NCBI RefSeq assembly: GCF_021491375.1
Contig: NZ_JAKEVY010000003.1
Location: forward strand, 806,001-870,000
DNA from: Flavihumibacter fluminis
GTDB lineage: Bacteria > Bacteroidota > Bacteroidia > Chitinophagales > Chitinophagaceae
Direction of reading: 5' to 3'
DNA length: 64,000 bases
Shown one piece after another: positions 18,576 through 27,441 of the stretch (position 1 is the stretch's first letter; each line of letters opens with the position of its first letter). A program made the translations under genes and the position numbers. The notes under the pieces are model-generated. The model did no database searches and was not told the origin of the DNA. It worked only from the letters and a program-made list of their open reading frames with translations.

Positions 18576-18627
18576 ACCAAGGAATTATCAGTTAAAAGAT
18601 GGGCAAGCAAAACTTCGACAGAAGGCG

Positions 18628-18635
18628 CAAAGCTA
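18628..18635 (-). promoter_or_regulatory. -7 promoter box for purH
   Basis: Read leftward, the 72-base gap before purH contains TAGCTTTG, a full match to TAnnTTTG, 53 bases before the ATG. No purine riboswitch-like fold was evident in the short leader. Confidence 0.55.
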
Positions 18636-18646
18636 CGGTTTCGAAT

Positions 18647-20743
18647 TCATTTTTCCGGTATGGGATTGGGAGGAATGGTTGAAAGGGATTGACAAAACGC
18701 ACCTTCCTGCCAGGTTGAATGGACCCGGTAGCCGGCCCTTGAGAGTGCTGAATGCCATTGGGCTGCCCGCGATTCGGGAACTGATCCGTCTATTAACAGG
18801 AACGTTCTTTTTGCGGGTCTATTCAAAAGAGCCTGTATGGAACTGATCTGCCTGTTAAGCAGGAGATAATCGGGGTCCAGCTCAAGGTATTGTACCAATT
18901 CTCTATTGTTTCGCGGCAGGGCGAGTAGCTGGTTTTCAAAGTTTATTATACTGGCAGTAGCGTACTGACTTGTATTAATACCAAAATGTCTGCGGGTATC
19001 ATCCAGCGTTTTATGCGTTGGGGGTGAGAATCGGTTCAGGTAAAAATGAGCTGTTGTTCCGCTGATAATAGTCAGGATTGACTTGCCTGGCAGATGATGG
19101 AGCAGTAAAAGTTCCTGTTTCGCCTGGTTCCATTTCTGGCTAAGCCTGAGTGTTAGAAATCCTGTGAGCAGTATCAGGGAGAATATGAATAATCGTGGCT
19201 TGCGGAATTTTAACCAGCCTGTCAGCACGACCAGTAAAAAATAAGCGAGCATAACCTGGCTAGAGGTCCAGTTGATATCAGGGATCAGTGCGCCTGGTAA
19301 GCGACTGATCTGCTCAATTCCAAGATTCATCCAATGAATCAGATAACCCGTAAAGGTACCCAGGAGGGGGAATGTTAATCCAATGGCTGCTATCATCCAG
19401 ATGGCCAGGGTACCAATAAGGGCCATGCTGGATAAGGGTACAGCCATTAGGTTGGCAGGTAGGAAATAGACTGGAAGCTGGTGAAATAACAGGATGCAAA
19501 TTGGAATGGTCAGGATTTGGGCAGCGATCGTTACGGCACTTAATTCCCAGACAGCTTTCATGAAGGGGTTCTGAACCGATACCAGGGTTACCCAACTTTT
19601 TTGATACAGCACAATGCTCAGGAGGGCTGCAAAGGAGAACAAAAATCCGGCATCCCAAAGCCAATTGGGGTCTATCAGCAGGAGTATAAAAGCAGTGAGG
19701 GAAATGGATTGAAAGGAACTCACCGGTTTGCGGAGAAGTTTGGCAAAGAGTATGAAACTAAACATGGAAGCTGCACGGATGATGGATCCGGCACTCCCTG
19801 CCACTGCCGCAAAAAACCAGGTAAATGCAACCACCAGGAGGAATTTTATCCATTTGGTGAAGGGAAATCTGCTTTCCGGGAATACGAGGATTCGCTGAAG
19901 GATTAGGAAAATGAGTCCCAGGTGCATGCCAGATACCGCTATAACGTGTACTACCCCGGTTTGCGAATAGGTATCCAGCAGTTCCCTGTCCACTTCTTCC
20001 CGGTAACCGATCAGCAGAGCTTTTGCCAGTTGGTTATGTGGAACCTGAATCGAGGAATCCATGGCTTCAAGTGCTATTTGTTGTGCGCTCGTTAACCATT
20101 TGCGATACCGGTTTTCATAGGTAGCTGGAAATTCAACAAGCTGGCTACTGTCGAGGTATAACTGGTGAAAGATGTTTTTTTTCCGGTTGTAGAGTGCGAA
20201 ATCAAAACTTCCCGGATTTCGGTTGGGTATCAGGGTTTTTAACCGGTCGGCAGGGAGGAGATAAGTTGTACCAGGTTGCAGGTATCCGGATTGATCCTTT
20301 GGAAGGTATAACAGGAAACGACCTTTACGTTGCTGGTTGATTCCGTCTTTGGTAATTACTGATTTAACCTGCATGGTAAATCGGGCGGATTTGGCTCCTA
20401 ATGAGGGAAGCGCCTCTGGTTCAGCCATTATCAGGATTTGCTGATTCAACTGATGGCCGATCCAGTTGGGGGAGTGCCGGATATCATGAAGGAGCAGGCT
20501 GGTCCAACCCAGGGATACTAAAAAAAATTGCAGGCAACAACCAAATAAACGGTTGAATGCCTGCAACTGATTTTGCATGAGTTGGTGAAATAGAAAACAG
20601 CTCAAGAGCAAAACGATGGATGCCGCTGAACTTAACTCTATACAGCGGGGCAGCAAATTGTCTCCCAACCCGATACCACCAATAAAGGGTAAAACCAGGC
20701 GGATAAAGGGGGCTGCCATCCAGGGAGCTGCATCTTTTTGCAT
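18647..20743 (-). CDS. comEC: ComEC/Rec2-family DNA uptake channel protein
   Basis: A 698-residue polytopic membrane protein. The N-terminal part has several membrane helices and a soluble OB-like DUF4131 region, followed by the Competence domain with its hallmark HVIAVSGMHLGLIFLILQRI (about residue 265) and multiple further helices (for example AAVAGSAGSIIRAASMFSFI). In naturally competent bacteria ComEC carries transforming DNA across the inner membrane. The C-terminal metallo-beta-lactamase nuclease domain of Bacillus ComEC is not seen: no HxHxDH motif occurs in the C-terminal 200 residues. Length is normal for this shorter type. It is the gene upstream of purH on the same strand, but purH has its own promoter box. 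Confidence 0.92.
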   Translation of the reverse strand: MQKDAAPWMAAPFIRLVLPFIGGIGLGDNLLPRCIELSSAASIVLLLSCFLFHQLMQNQLQAFNRLFGCCLQFFLVSLGWTSLLLHDIRHSPNWIGHQLNQQILIMAEPEALPSLGAKSARFTMQVKSVITKDGINQQRKGRFLLYLPKDQSGYLQPGTTYLLPADRLKTLIPNRNPGSFDFALYNRKKNIFHQLYLDSSQLVEFPATYENRYRKWLTSAQQIALEAMDSSIQVPHNQLAKALLIGYREEVDRELLDTYSQTGVVHVIAVSGMHLGLIFLILQRILVFPESRFPFTKWIKFLLVVAFTWFFAAVAGSAGSIIRAASMFSFILFAKLLRKPVSSFQSISLTAFILLLIDPNWLWDAGFLFSFAALLSIVLYQKSWVTLVSVQNPFMKAVWELSAVTIAAQILTIPICILLFHQLPVYFLPANLMAVPLSSMALIGTLAIWMIAAIGLTFPLLGTFTGYLIHWMNLGIEQISRLPGALIPDINWTSSQVMLAYFLLVVLTGWLKFRKPRLFIFSLILLTGFLTLRLSQKWNQAKQELLLLHHLPGKSILTIISGTTAHFYLNRFSPPTHKTLDDTRRHFGINTSQYATASIINFENQLLALPRNNRELVQYLELDPDYLLLNRQISSIQALLNRPAKRTFLLIDGSVPESRAAQWHSALSRAGYRVHSTWQEGAFCQSLSTIPPNPIPEK

Positions 20744-20819
20744 AGCTGTTGATCTCCCTGAAAACTAGTGCCCGTCTGGTTTCCCTGCAAGGGTTTTTTA
20801 ACCCTGATTGCTTGTCTGT

Positions 20820-21458
20820 TTAGTTCATGTTGAATGACAGTTCCCTCAAACTTACTTCACGTCTTACTTTGGGAAGTTTGGCAAGAGGATCTTTTTCCTC
20901 ATCCCGGAAACCGAGCGCCAGGAGGAGTACGGCACTGGTGCCATTTTCATCCAGCCCCAGGATTTCATTTACTTTTTCGGGATTAAAACCTTCCATCGGT
21001 GTACTGTCAATTTTTTCTAGAGCGGCTGCCGCTGTGGCATATCCTAGCGCGATATAGGCCTGACGGGCGTTCCACTGAAATAGGTCCGCAGCTGATTTAC
21101 CTTCCGTATTGGCGAGGATCATGTTTTTAAATCCGTCAAGTGATTCGACGGGAACCTGCCGAATCCGGGCCATTTGATCAATATAGGCGTCCACCTGGTC
21201 ATTAGTAATGTTCTTCCAGACTGTGAAAACCAGCAGGGCGCCGCTTTCTGTAATAGCAGGCTGGTTGTAGGCTGCGGGTGCGAGCTTTTCTCTTAGCTCA
21301 GGATCCTCAATTACCAGCACTTCAAAAGGTTGAAGTCCGAGTGAACTGGGTGCCAATTTTATAGCTTCCAGTATGTTTTGAAGCTTTGTTTCCGGTACGG
21401 GTTCTCCATTGTATCGCTTGGTGGCATAACGCCAGTTCAGCTGTTCGAGGTAATGCAT
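20820..21458 (-). CDS. NAD(P)H-dependent nitroreductase-family flavoprotein
   Basis: A 212-residue protein with the nitroreductase fold. The N-terminal LNWRYATKRYNGEPVPETKL gives the Arg-rich FMN-phosphate contact, and IKLAPSSLGLQPFEVLVIED is the family signature next to it; the C-terminal part has a second flavin-contact region (LLALGFRDEEKDPLAKLPKV). Members are FMN homodimers that reduce quinones, nitro compounds or flavins with NAD(P)H. The physiological substrate is unknown. It stands between comEC and carB on the same strand; a repeat and a terminator separate it from carB. Confidence 0.93.
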   Translation of the reverse strand: MHYLEQLNWRYATKRYNGEPVPETKLQNILEAIKLAPSSLGLQPFEVLVIEDPELREKLAPAAYNQPAITESGALLVFTVWKNITNDQVDAYIDQMARIRQVPVESLDGFKNMILANTEGKSAADLFQWNARQAYIALGYATAAAALEKIDSTPMEGFNPEKVNEILGLDENGTSAVLLLALGFRDEEKDPLAKLPKVRREVSLRELSFNMN

Positions 21459-21546
21459 AATGTGTGTTTGGTGTTATTAATTGCACATACAATGTTCAAA
21501 CATCGTTCCGGTTTTAAACTTACTGCCAAGATTGCAGTTTCCCTTC

Positions 21547-21571
21547 ACCGGTCGGGTGGCACCCGACCGGG
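21547..21571. repeat. Palindromic intergenic repeat, copy 2
   Basis: ACCGGTCGGGTG, one base, CACCCGACCGG: the same palindrome as at 8828, with only the outermost base pair lost. It sits between the carB terminator and the nitroreductase gene. Flanking CCTTCA and TGAAGG could extend the stem. Confidence 0.75.
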
Positions 21572-21584
21572 GGATGAAGGAATG

Positions 21585-21618
21585 AAAAATCCCCTGGGCC
21601 GGGTTGACGCAGGGGATT
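21585..21618 (-). terminator. Terminator of carB
   Basis: A 9-bp stem (AATCCCCTG with CAGGGGATT, 13-base loop) lies just after the carB stop codon; read leftward it ends in GGGGATTTTTC, giving the expected T run. Confidence 0.85.
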
Positions 21619-21639
21619 GTACAAATTGAGTAAAGGATC

Positions 21640-24465
21640 TTATTTGCTGAGGTACATCGAGCGGTCTTTGTACAACTGCCGGAAATAAGGATCGCGGAGG
21701 TCTTTTACAAAGCGGATGGCTTCACCAGTACTTTTCATTTCCGGACCGAGTTCTTTATTCACGCCAGGAAACTTGTTGAAACTGAACACGGGCTCCTTGA
21801 TTGCAAATCCTTTCAGTTTTTTCTCGAATTTGAAATCAGTGAGTTTGTTCACACCTATCATCACTTTCGTAGCAATATTCAGGTAAGGAATCTGATATGC
21901 TTTCGCGATGAATGGGGTAGTACGGGAAGCACGTGGGTTCGCTTCAATCACGTAAACTTTTCCATCCTTAATGGCGAACTGAATATTGATCAGTCCCTTG
22001 ATATTTAAAGCTCTTGCAATTTTCTCCGAATAATATTCCATGGTGGTCACCTCCAGCGGGGTCAGGTTGAAAGCTGGCAGCACTGCATTGGAGTCTCCCG
22101 AATGGATGCCTGCCGGTTCAATATGTTCCATTACACCCATTACATGGAAATTCTCACCATCAAAGATGGCATCCACTTCCGCTTCCTGGCAGCGATCCAG
22201 GAAATGGTCAATCAGTATCTTGTTACCGGGGATATGTTTCAGCAGACTAACTACTGCCTTTTCCACTTCTTCGTCGTTGATTACGATCCGCATTCTTTGT
22301 CCGCCCAATACATAAGAGGGTCGCACCAGCACAGGATAGCCAACGCGATTGGCCACTTCCACTGCTTCATCCACATCGTATGCTGTACCATAATCAGGAT
22401 AAGGAATACCCAGTTCTTTCAGCATATCGCTGAAGCGGCCGCGGTCTTCAGCGATATCCATATTATCAAAAGAGGTCCCAATGATGCGGATTCCTTTTTC
22501 ATTCAACCTTTGTGCAAGTTTGAGTGCCGTTTGTCCGCCTAATTGAACGATTACGCCTTCGGGCTGCTCATGTTCGATGATTTCCCAGAGATGTTCCCAG
22601 AAAACAGGTTCGAAATACAATTTGTCTGCGATATCGAAATCAGTTGAAACGGTTTCCGGGTTACAATTTACCATGATGGCCTCGTAACCGGATTCCTTTA
22701 TAGCCAGTAACCCGTGTACACAGCAGTAATCAAATTCGATACCCTGTCCAATTCTATTGGGACCAGAACCGAGTACCACAATCTTTTTCTTATCGGTAAC
22801 CTTGCTTTCGTTTTCGCCACCTTCTTCAAAAGTGGAATAGAAATAAGGTGTTTTTGCTTCAAACTCCGCGGAACAGGTATCTACCATTTTATAGACCCTT
22901 CGGATACCGGCTTCTTTACGTTTTGTATAGAGATCATCTTCATGACCATCCTGCATGATGCGGCAGATTTGTTCGTCGCTGAATCCATGGAGTTTTGCTT
23001 CGCGAAGCAGCTCAATGGGAAGAGTGGCCAGTTTGTATTTGGCGATTTCTTTTTCCAGGTTAACAATCTTCTGGATCTCATAAAGGAACCAGCGATCAAT
23101 ACCATTCGTAGCTTTTGAGATGGTGTTGATACTAACACCGAGCATCAGGGCATCTTTGATACGGAAAATGCGATCCCATTTCGGTGTTTTAATATATTCA
23201 ATTAACTCTTCCGCATGCATCTGACTCTTGCCATAGTAGCCGAGTCCGACTGCATTATTTTCCAGGCTCTGGCAGGCTTTCTGTACGGCTTCCGTAAAGC
23301 TCCGGCCGATACCCATCACTTCACCCACACTCTTCATCTGCAATCCAAGTGTATCATTGGCCCCTTTGAATTTGTCGAAATTCCAGCGGGGAATTTTCAC
23401 GATTACATAATCCAATGCGGGCTCGAAGTATGCGGAAGTACTTTTCGTGATTTGGTTTTCCAATTCATCCAGTGTATACCCGATGGCCAGTTTAGCGGCA
23501 ATTTTTGCGATGGGGTATCCGGTTGCTTTTGAGGCAAGAGCGGAGGAACGACTTACGCGGGGGTTGATCTCAATAGCGATAATCTCTTCCGTGGCTGGGT
23601 TCAGTGCGAACTGAACGTTACAACCTCCGGCAAAATTACCCAGGTCACGCATCATATTGATGGCGGTATTGCGCATCAACTGGAAGGCTGTATCGGAGAG
23701 TGTCATCGCAGGAGCCACCGTGATGGAATCCCCGGTATGCACACCCATGGGATCAAAGTTCTCCACAGTACAGATGATCACCACATTGTCATTGGCATCC
23801 CTGAGCAGTTCAAGCTCAAATTCTTTCCAACCGAGTACAGCCTGTTCAACCAGTACTTCGTGAATGGGGGAGGCTTGCAATCCGCGATTCAGGGCTTCAT
23901 CCAGGTCTTCTTTGTCATGCACGAATCCACCGCCGGTTCCACCCAGGGTGAAGGAGGGACGAATTACCAGGGGGAAACCGATCTGCTGGGCAAACTCCTT
24001 TCCTTCCAGGAAACTGTTGGCTGTTTTTGCAGTTGCTACCGGCACTCCGAGTTGAATCATCCACTGGCGGAATTTTTCGCGGTCTTCGGCTTTATCGATT
24101 GCTTTGATGTCTACACCGATCAACCTCACGCCATATTTTTCCCAAATTCCCAGGTCCTCTGCTTCCTTGGCCAGGTTGAGCGCCGTTTGTCCGCCCATGG
24201 TAGGCAATACTGCATCAATCTGGTTTTCTTCCAGGATCTGTTCAATACTTTCTACTGTCAGAGGGAGAAGATACACACGGTCGGCCATCATGGGATCGGT
24301 CATGATCGTAGCTGGATTGCTGTTGATCAGAATTACCTTAATCCCTTCTTCGCGTAAACTACGTGCAGCCTGGGTTCCGGAATAATCGAATTCGCAGGCT
24401 TGTCCGATGATAATGGGTCCTGAACCGATGATCAGAACAGATTTGATGGAATTGTCTTTTGGCAT
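21640..24465 (-). CDS. carB: Carbamoyl-phosphate synthase large subunit
   Basis: A 941-residue synthase with two homologous ATP-grasp halves. The first begins [20 protein letters not shown] with [12 protein letters not shown] and [10 protein letters not shown]; the second begins [19 protein letters not shown] with [12 protein letters not shown] and [10 protein letters not shown]. It makes carbamoyl phosphate for arginine and pyrimidines from glutamine-derived ammonia supplied by CarA, which is not in the window. The reading frame extends 39 codons further upstream, but those codons cover the promoter box and part of a palindromic repeat; I chose the ATG at 24465 ([10 protein letters not shown]). 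Compared with the 1073-residue E. coli enzyme, the C-terminal MGS-type regulatory domain (about 130 residues) is missing. Confidence 0.96.
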   Translation of the reverse strand: MPKDNSIKSVLIIGSGPIIIGQACEFDYSGTQAARSLREEGIKVILINSNPATIMTDPMMADRVYLLPLTVESIEQILEENQIDAVLPTMGGQTALNLAKEAEDLGIWEKYGVRLIGVDIKAIDKAEDREKFRQWMIQLGVPVATAKTANSFLEGKEFAQQIGFPLVIRPSFTLGGTGGGFVHDKEDLDEALNRGLQASPIHEVLVEQAVLGWKEFELELLRDANDNVVIICTVENFDPMGVHTGDSITVAPAMTLSDTAFQLMRNTAINMMRDLGNFAGGCNVQFALNPATEEIIAIEINPRVSRSSALASKATGYPIAKIAAKLAIGYTLDELENQITKSTSAYFEPALDYVIVKIPRWNFDKFKGANDTLGLQMKSVGEVMGIGRSFTEAVQKACQSLENNAVGLGYYGKSQMHAEELIEYIKTPKWDRIFRIKDALMLGVSINTISKATNGIDRWFLYEIQKIVNLEKEIAKYKLATLPIELLREAKLHGFSDEQICRIMQDGHEDDLYTKRKEAGIRRVYKMVDTCSAEFEAKTPYFYSTFEEGGENESKVTDKKKIVVLGSGPNRIGQGIEFDYCCVHGLLAIKESGYEAIMVNCNPETVSTDFDIADKLYFEPVFWEHLWEIIEHEQPEGVIVQLGGQTALKLAQRLNEKGIRIIGTSFDNMDIAEDRGRFSDMLKELGIPYPDYGTAYDVDEAVEVANRVGYPVLVRPSYVLGGQRMRIVINDEEVEKAVVSLLKHIPGNKILIDHFLDRCQEAEVDAIFDGENFHVMGVMEHIEPAGIHSGDSNAVLPAFNLTPLEVTTMEYYSEKIARALNIKGLINIQFAIKDGKVYVIEANPRASRTTPFIAKAYQIPYLNIATKVMIGVNKLTDFKFEKKLKGFAIKEPVFSFNKFPGVNKELGPEMKSTGEAIRFVKDLRDPYFRQLYKDRSMYLSK

Positions 24466-24487
24466 GGTTGCGGAAAAATAAATTGCG

Positions 24488-24495
24488 CAAAAGTA
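24488..24495 (-). promoter_or_regulatory. -7 promoter box for carB
   Basis: TACTTTTG on the minus strand matches TAnnTTTG and lies 22 bases before the chosen carB ATG. Its position inside the extended reading frame is one reason to reject the upstream start. Confidence 0.55.
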
Positions 24496-24528
24496 CGGTC
24501 CGGGAAGCAATATTCCCTGATTAATTTT

Positions 24529-24569
24529 CACCCGACCGGTGCCATCTGACCGGTGGCACTGGTCGGGTG
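24529..24569. repeat. Palindromic intergenic repeat, copy 3 (extended)
   Basis: A 16-bp inverted repeat with a single G-T mismatch (CACCCGACCGGTGCCA against TGGCACTGGTCGGGTG) around a 9-base loop. It shares the CACCCGACCGGT core with copies at 8828 and 21547 but has a longer stem. It lies between the carB promoter and the terminator of the next gene, so copies 2 and 3 flank carB. Confidence 0.75.
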
Positions 24570-24581
24570 GAAAGGGAGGCA

Positions 24582-24612
24582 TAAAAAAAGGCCCTCACCG
24601 GGGTGAAGGCCT
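24582..24612 (-). terminator. Terminator of the 71-residue gene
   Basis: A perfect 24-base palindrome (AGGCCCTCACC and its complement around a 2-base centre, 24589-24612) is followed, read leftward, by seven T. It begins 22 bases after the stop codon of the small membrane-protein gene at 24634. Confidence 0.85.
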
Positions 24613-24633
24613 GCTTTATGCGGAAGAGGTGCA

Positions 24634-24849
24634 TTAACTATTGTGATATGCCGCCATTTCGATGTCATCCAGCAAAACCTTCCCTTTGCGTACTTCCGCT
24701 TTACGGATCGCACGGGATTGCTTTTCTTCCTGCTTGCTCAGGATTCTGAACATCCATTTCTGGCGGGCCTCCTGACCTTTAAAAGCCCCGATCAGGGATC
24801 CCACTACCATTACCACCATCACTACTGCTTTTTGTTGGAATCTTTTCAT
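24634..24849 (-). CDS. Small membrane-anchored protein of unknown function
   Basis: A 71-residue reading frame beginning MKRFQQKAVVMVVMVVGSLI: one short hydrophobic segment (about residues 8-23), then a highly charged, helix-prone Lys/Arg/Glu/Gln tail (ILSKQEEKQSRAIRKAEVRK). I do not recognise a family. I call it real because it has a clean ATG start, a strong terminator placed correctly after its stop, and a layout (membrane anchor plus charged cytoplasmic tail) unlike a shadow frame. It is flanked by carB on the same strand and by the divergent M23 peptidase gene. Confidence 0.6.
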   Translation of the reverse strand: MKRFQQKAVVMVVMVVGSLIGAFKGQEARQKWMFRILSKQEEKQSRAIRKAEVRKGKVLLDDIEMAAYHNS

Positions 24850-24978
24850 ACCATTCTATTTAACCTTTATAAAATTGCTGCAAGCCAAGCCTCATTGTTT
24901 AGACACTTGTATAACAACAAACGCTGTTCCATGTTTGCAAAAGCCATACCTAAACCGATCATTTATTTTAATTTAACA

Positions 24979-24994
24979 AGTTGTTTAAACAACT
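24979..24994. promoter_or_regulatory. Perfect 16-base palindrome between divergent genes
   Basis: AGTTGTTTAAACAACT is a perfect palindrome in the 226-base gap between the leftward 71-residue gene and the rightward M23 peptidase. It has the size and symmetry of an operator for a dimeric regulator. No regulator gene is adjacent, and AT-rich palindromes can occur by chance. Confidence 0.35.
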
Positions 24995-25008
24995 AAAAAA
25001 TTTCTACG

Positions 25009-25045
25009 TTCCATTCCTCCCTCCTCCATTCCCCCCTTCCCTGCT
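25009..25045 (+). repeat. Polypyrimidine tract with CCATTCCTCC units
   Basis: A run made almost wholly of C and T containing CCATTCCTCC and CTCCTCCATT. The same units appear in the longer array ahead of gatB (42233-42367). Both arrays end directly at a TAnnTTTG promoter box. Confidence 0.6.
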
Positions 25046-25053
25046 TATCTTTG
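25046..25053 (+). promoter_or_regulatory. -7 promoter box for the M23 peptidase gene
   Basis: TATCTTTG fully matches TAnnTTTG and lies 22 bases before the ATG at 25076. The polypyrimidine tract occupies the place where a -33 element would be expected. Confidence 0.6.
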
Positions 25054-25075
25054 CGGCTTCAACAAAAAAAAGCCG

Positions 25076-26776
25076 ATGATTCGACTTACCCTGATGGCCC
25101 TTTTTCTTAGCAGTTTGGTCCGGGCCCAGTTTCCGCCCAGTCCGGATTATCCAAAAGGTTATTTCAGTAATCCACTTTCCATCCCGATCAGCCTGAGTGG
25201 AAATTTCGGTGAGCTCCGTCCCAATCATTATCACATGGGGCTTGACCTTAAAACGGAACGCCGTGAAAACCTGAAAGTGTTTGCTTCGGCGGAGGGCTAT
25301 ATCAGTCGGATCAAAGTGGAACCTGGCGGATTCGGAAGAGCCATCTATGTGAATCATCCAAATGGACTTACAACAGTTTATTGTCACCTGAATGATTTTT
25401 TCCCGGAACTGGAAAAATGGGTGAAAGACTTGCAATACAAGAAGGAATCCTGGTATCTGAACGATGAGGTTCCTGCCGAAAGGTTTCCTGTAAAAAAAGG
25501 TCAGTTTCTGGCAAACAGCGGTAATACCGGAGGTTCACAGGCACCACACCTTCATTTTGAAATCAGACGAACTTCTGATGAGGTCAATCTGAATCCGATG
25601 CTGTTTGGTTTTCCATTAGCAGACCAGACCAAACCTACCATTCTTCGGGTAGCCATCTACGATAGAACCAAATCCGTATACGAACAATCGCCCAGGCTTG
25701 TACCTGTTGTTAACAAAGGAAGTGGGGAATACAGTACGGCCGTACAAACAGTGAGCACACCCAAAGTAAGCCTGGCGCTTACAACCTATGATACGCATTC
25801 CGGTTCTTCCAACCTTAATGGTGTTTTTGAAGCGGTTTTGTTTGATGAAGAGCAACCGGTAGTCGGATTCCGGATGGATCAGATCAGCTATGATGCCACC
25901 CGTTACCTGAACGCGCATATCGATTATAAAACCAAACAGGGTGGAGGCTCTTATCTGCAACACCTGAGTGAATTACCGGGTTATATCAATTCGATTTATA
26001 CGAGATTCAATGGCGACGGAGTAGTGGATTTATCAGATGGGCTGGTGCATGAATTGTCAATCGTGGTAAAAGATGCCTATGGAAATGCAAGCAAGGTTAA
26101 AGTGCCGGTAAAATTCAATGGAGTACAAGCACCCAGACTGGCATTACCGGGTAAACGCTTTTACCCGATGATGGTGGATATCTTCGAGTCGGAGGAATGT
26201 GAGTTTATCATTGGGGAAAGAACCCTCTATGATTCTGTCAGCCTGGTGCACAGAAAACAACCGGCAATGGGAGCGGGTGTGGTTTCTTCCGTTCATACGA
26301 TTGGAACTCCTTCCATCCCCCTGCAGGATGCCATGATGGTGCGGATCCGGTTGACCGAATCTCTTACAGATTTTCATAAATCGAAAGTAATCATGCAACG
26401 GATTACCGGCACCCGCAAGGAGGTTCAGAAAGTTAGCTGGGAAGAAGATTGGGCGCTTGCCGGATTCCGTGAATTTGGATCCTTTCAATTAGTTCTTGAT
26501 ACCACGGCACCTGAAATTATCCCTGTCGGATTCAAAGATGGAGCCAACCTTTCGGCGGCATCGCGTGTTGTTTTTACCGTTACGGACAATTTTGGAAAAT
26601 GGAAAGTGCTGAGAACGGAACTGGATGGGAAATGGATCCGTTTTACAAATGACAAAGGGAAAAATTTTATTTATGTGTTTGATGAACACTGTCCTCCCGG
26701 TGAACATGAATTAAGAATTGTAGCAGTTGATGAAGCGGGTAATGAAAGGGAAGAGAAGTGGAGGATAAGGAGGTAA
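25076..26776 (+). CDS. Secreted M23-family (LytM-type) metallopeptidase
   Basis: A 566-residue exported protein (MIRLTLMALFLSSLVRAQ signal). The M23 zinc site lies near the N-terminus: HYHMGLDLKT (about residue 53) supplies the HxxxD ligands and APHLHFEIRR (about 161) the HxH, with VFASAEGYISRIKVEPGGFG between them. The family cuts peptide cross-links in peptidoglycan. The remaining 380 residues are a beta-rich region that looks like two or three immunoglobulin-like folds (FTVTDNFGKWKVL, LRIVAVDEAGNEREEKW). It may cut the cell wall during growth or act on a secreted substrate. A purine-repeat array follows its stop and the bcp gene starts 52 bases later. Confidence 0.93.
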   Translation: MIRLTLMALFLSSLVRAQFPPSPDYPKGYFSNPLSIPISLSGNFGELRPNHYHMGLDLKTERRENLKVFASAEGYISRIKVEPGGFGRAIYVNHPNGLTTVYCHLNDFFPELEKWVKDLQYKKESWYLNDEVPAERFPVKKGQFLANSGNTGGSQAPHLHFEIRRTSDEVNLNPMLFGFPLADQTKPTILRVAIYDRTKSVYEQSPRLVPVVNKGSGEYSTAVQTVSTPKVSLALTTYDTHSGSSNLNGVFEAVLFDEEQPVVGFRMDQISYDATRYLNAHIDYKTKQGGGSYLQHLSELPGYINSIYTRFNGDGVVDLSDGLVHELSIVVKDAYGNASKVKVPVKFNGVQAPRLALPGKRFYPMMVDIFESEECEFIIGERTLYDSVSLVHRKQPAMGAGVVSSVHTIGTPSIPLQDAMMVRIRLTESLTDFHKSKVIMQRITGTRKEVQKVSWEEDWALAGFREFGSFQLVLDTTAPEIIPVGFKDGANLSAASRVVFTVTDNFGKWKVLRTELDGKWIRFTNDKGKNFIYVFDEHCPPGEHELRIVAVDEAGNEREEKWRIRR

Positions 26777-26820
26777 GGAAAAGGAGACAAGGGAGACAAA
26801 GGAAACAAGGGAGACAAAGA
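26777..26820 (+). repeat. Purine array of GGAGACAAGGGAGACAAAGG type
   Basis: Nearly all of the 52-base gap between the M23 peptidase and bcp consists of tandem, slightly varied GGGAGACAA(A)G units. The same unit, in opposite orientation, makes up part of the array at 42233-42367 and lies inside the PDZ gene at 41237-41283. It may double as the ribosome-binding region for bcp. Confidence 0.7.
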
Positions 26821-26828
26821 AATACTCT

Positions 26829-27290
26829 ATGAATAAGTTGGAGGCGGGCGTTAAGGCGCCGGTATTTAGTGGAAAAGATCAGAATGGGAAAACAGTAAAG
26901 CTTTCTGATTTTAAAGGTAAAAAAGTAGCACTTTATTTTTATCCGCAGGATATGACACCAACCTGTACGGTGCAAGCCTGCAATCTGCGTGATAATTACA
27001 GCCTGCTCCAGGCAAATGGAATCCAGGTGATCGGGGTATCACCGGATGAAGTGAGCAGTCACAAAAAATTCGAAGAGCGCCATCAATTGCCATTTCCTTT
27101 GATAGCAGATACAAAACATGCCATCATTGAAAAGTATGGAGTTTGGGGGGAGAAACAATTATATGGCCGTAAATACATGGGACTGCACAGAACCACTTTT
27201 CTGATCAATGAAAAAGGGATCATCGAGAAAGTGTTCCTGAAACCCAAAAGCAAACAGCATGCGGAAGAAATCCTGGACGCTATAAAGTAA
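26829..27290 (+). CDS. bcp: Thiol peroxidase of the Bcp/PrxQ type
   Basis: A 153-residue peroxiredoxin, normal length for Bcp/PrxQ. The peroxidatic cysteine is residue 46 and the resolving cysteine residue 51, in YPQDMTPTCTVQACNLRD, the spacing of atypical two-cysteine members. GIQVIGVSPDEVSSHKKF and the conserved Arg in MGLHRTTFLINEKG complete the active site. It reduces hydrogen peroxide and organic hydroperoxides with thioredoxin. It is probably read with the M23 gene through the purine array. Confidence 0.96.
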   Translation: MNKLEAGVKAPVFSGKDQNGKTVKLSDFKGKKVALYFYPQDMTPTCTVQACNLRDNYSLLQANGIQVIGVSPDEVSSHKKFEERHQLPFPLIADTKHAIIEKYGVWGEKQLYGRKYMGLHRTTFLINEKGIIEKVFLKPKSKQHAEEILDAIK

Positions 27291-27338
27291 GGATAGAAGC
27301 ATCCCGGGAATATACCATTTGTCCGGATTTCGTTCCTG

Positions 27339-27370
27339 TTGACATATTACATAAACCAGTTGTACCTTTA
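27339..27370 (+). promoter_or_regulatory. Likely promoter for the TPR protein gene
   Basis: TTGACA at 27339 and TACCTTTA at 27363 (one mismatch to TAnnTTTG) are separated by about the Bacteroidota -33/-7 distance; the ATG follows at 27442 after a leader of roughly 65 bases. Confidence 0.45.
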
Positions 27371-27441
27371 AGAAGCGTAAGGGCTGGTTAGCGGCAATAT
27401 CTTGCATGTCATTTTCTAATTAACCATTAAACCATTTTGAC

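Noticed and set aside
24466-24582. 39-codon N-terminal extension of CarB
   Set aside because: It crosses the promoter box and part of the palindromic repeat; the CarB family starts near [10 protein letters not shown].
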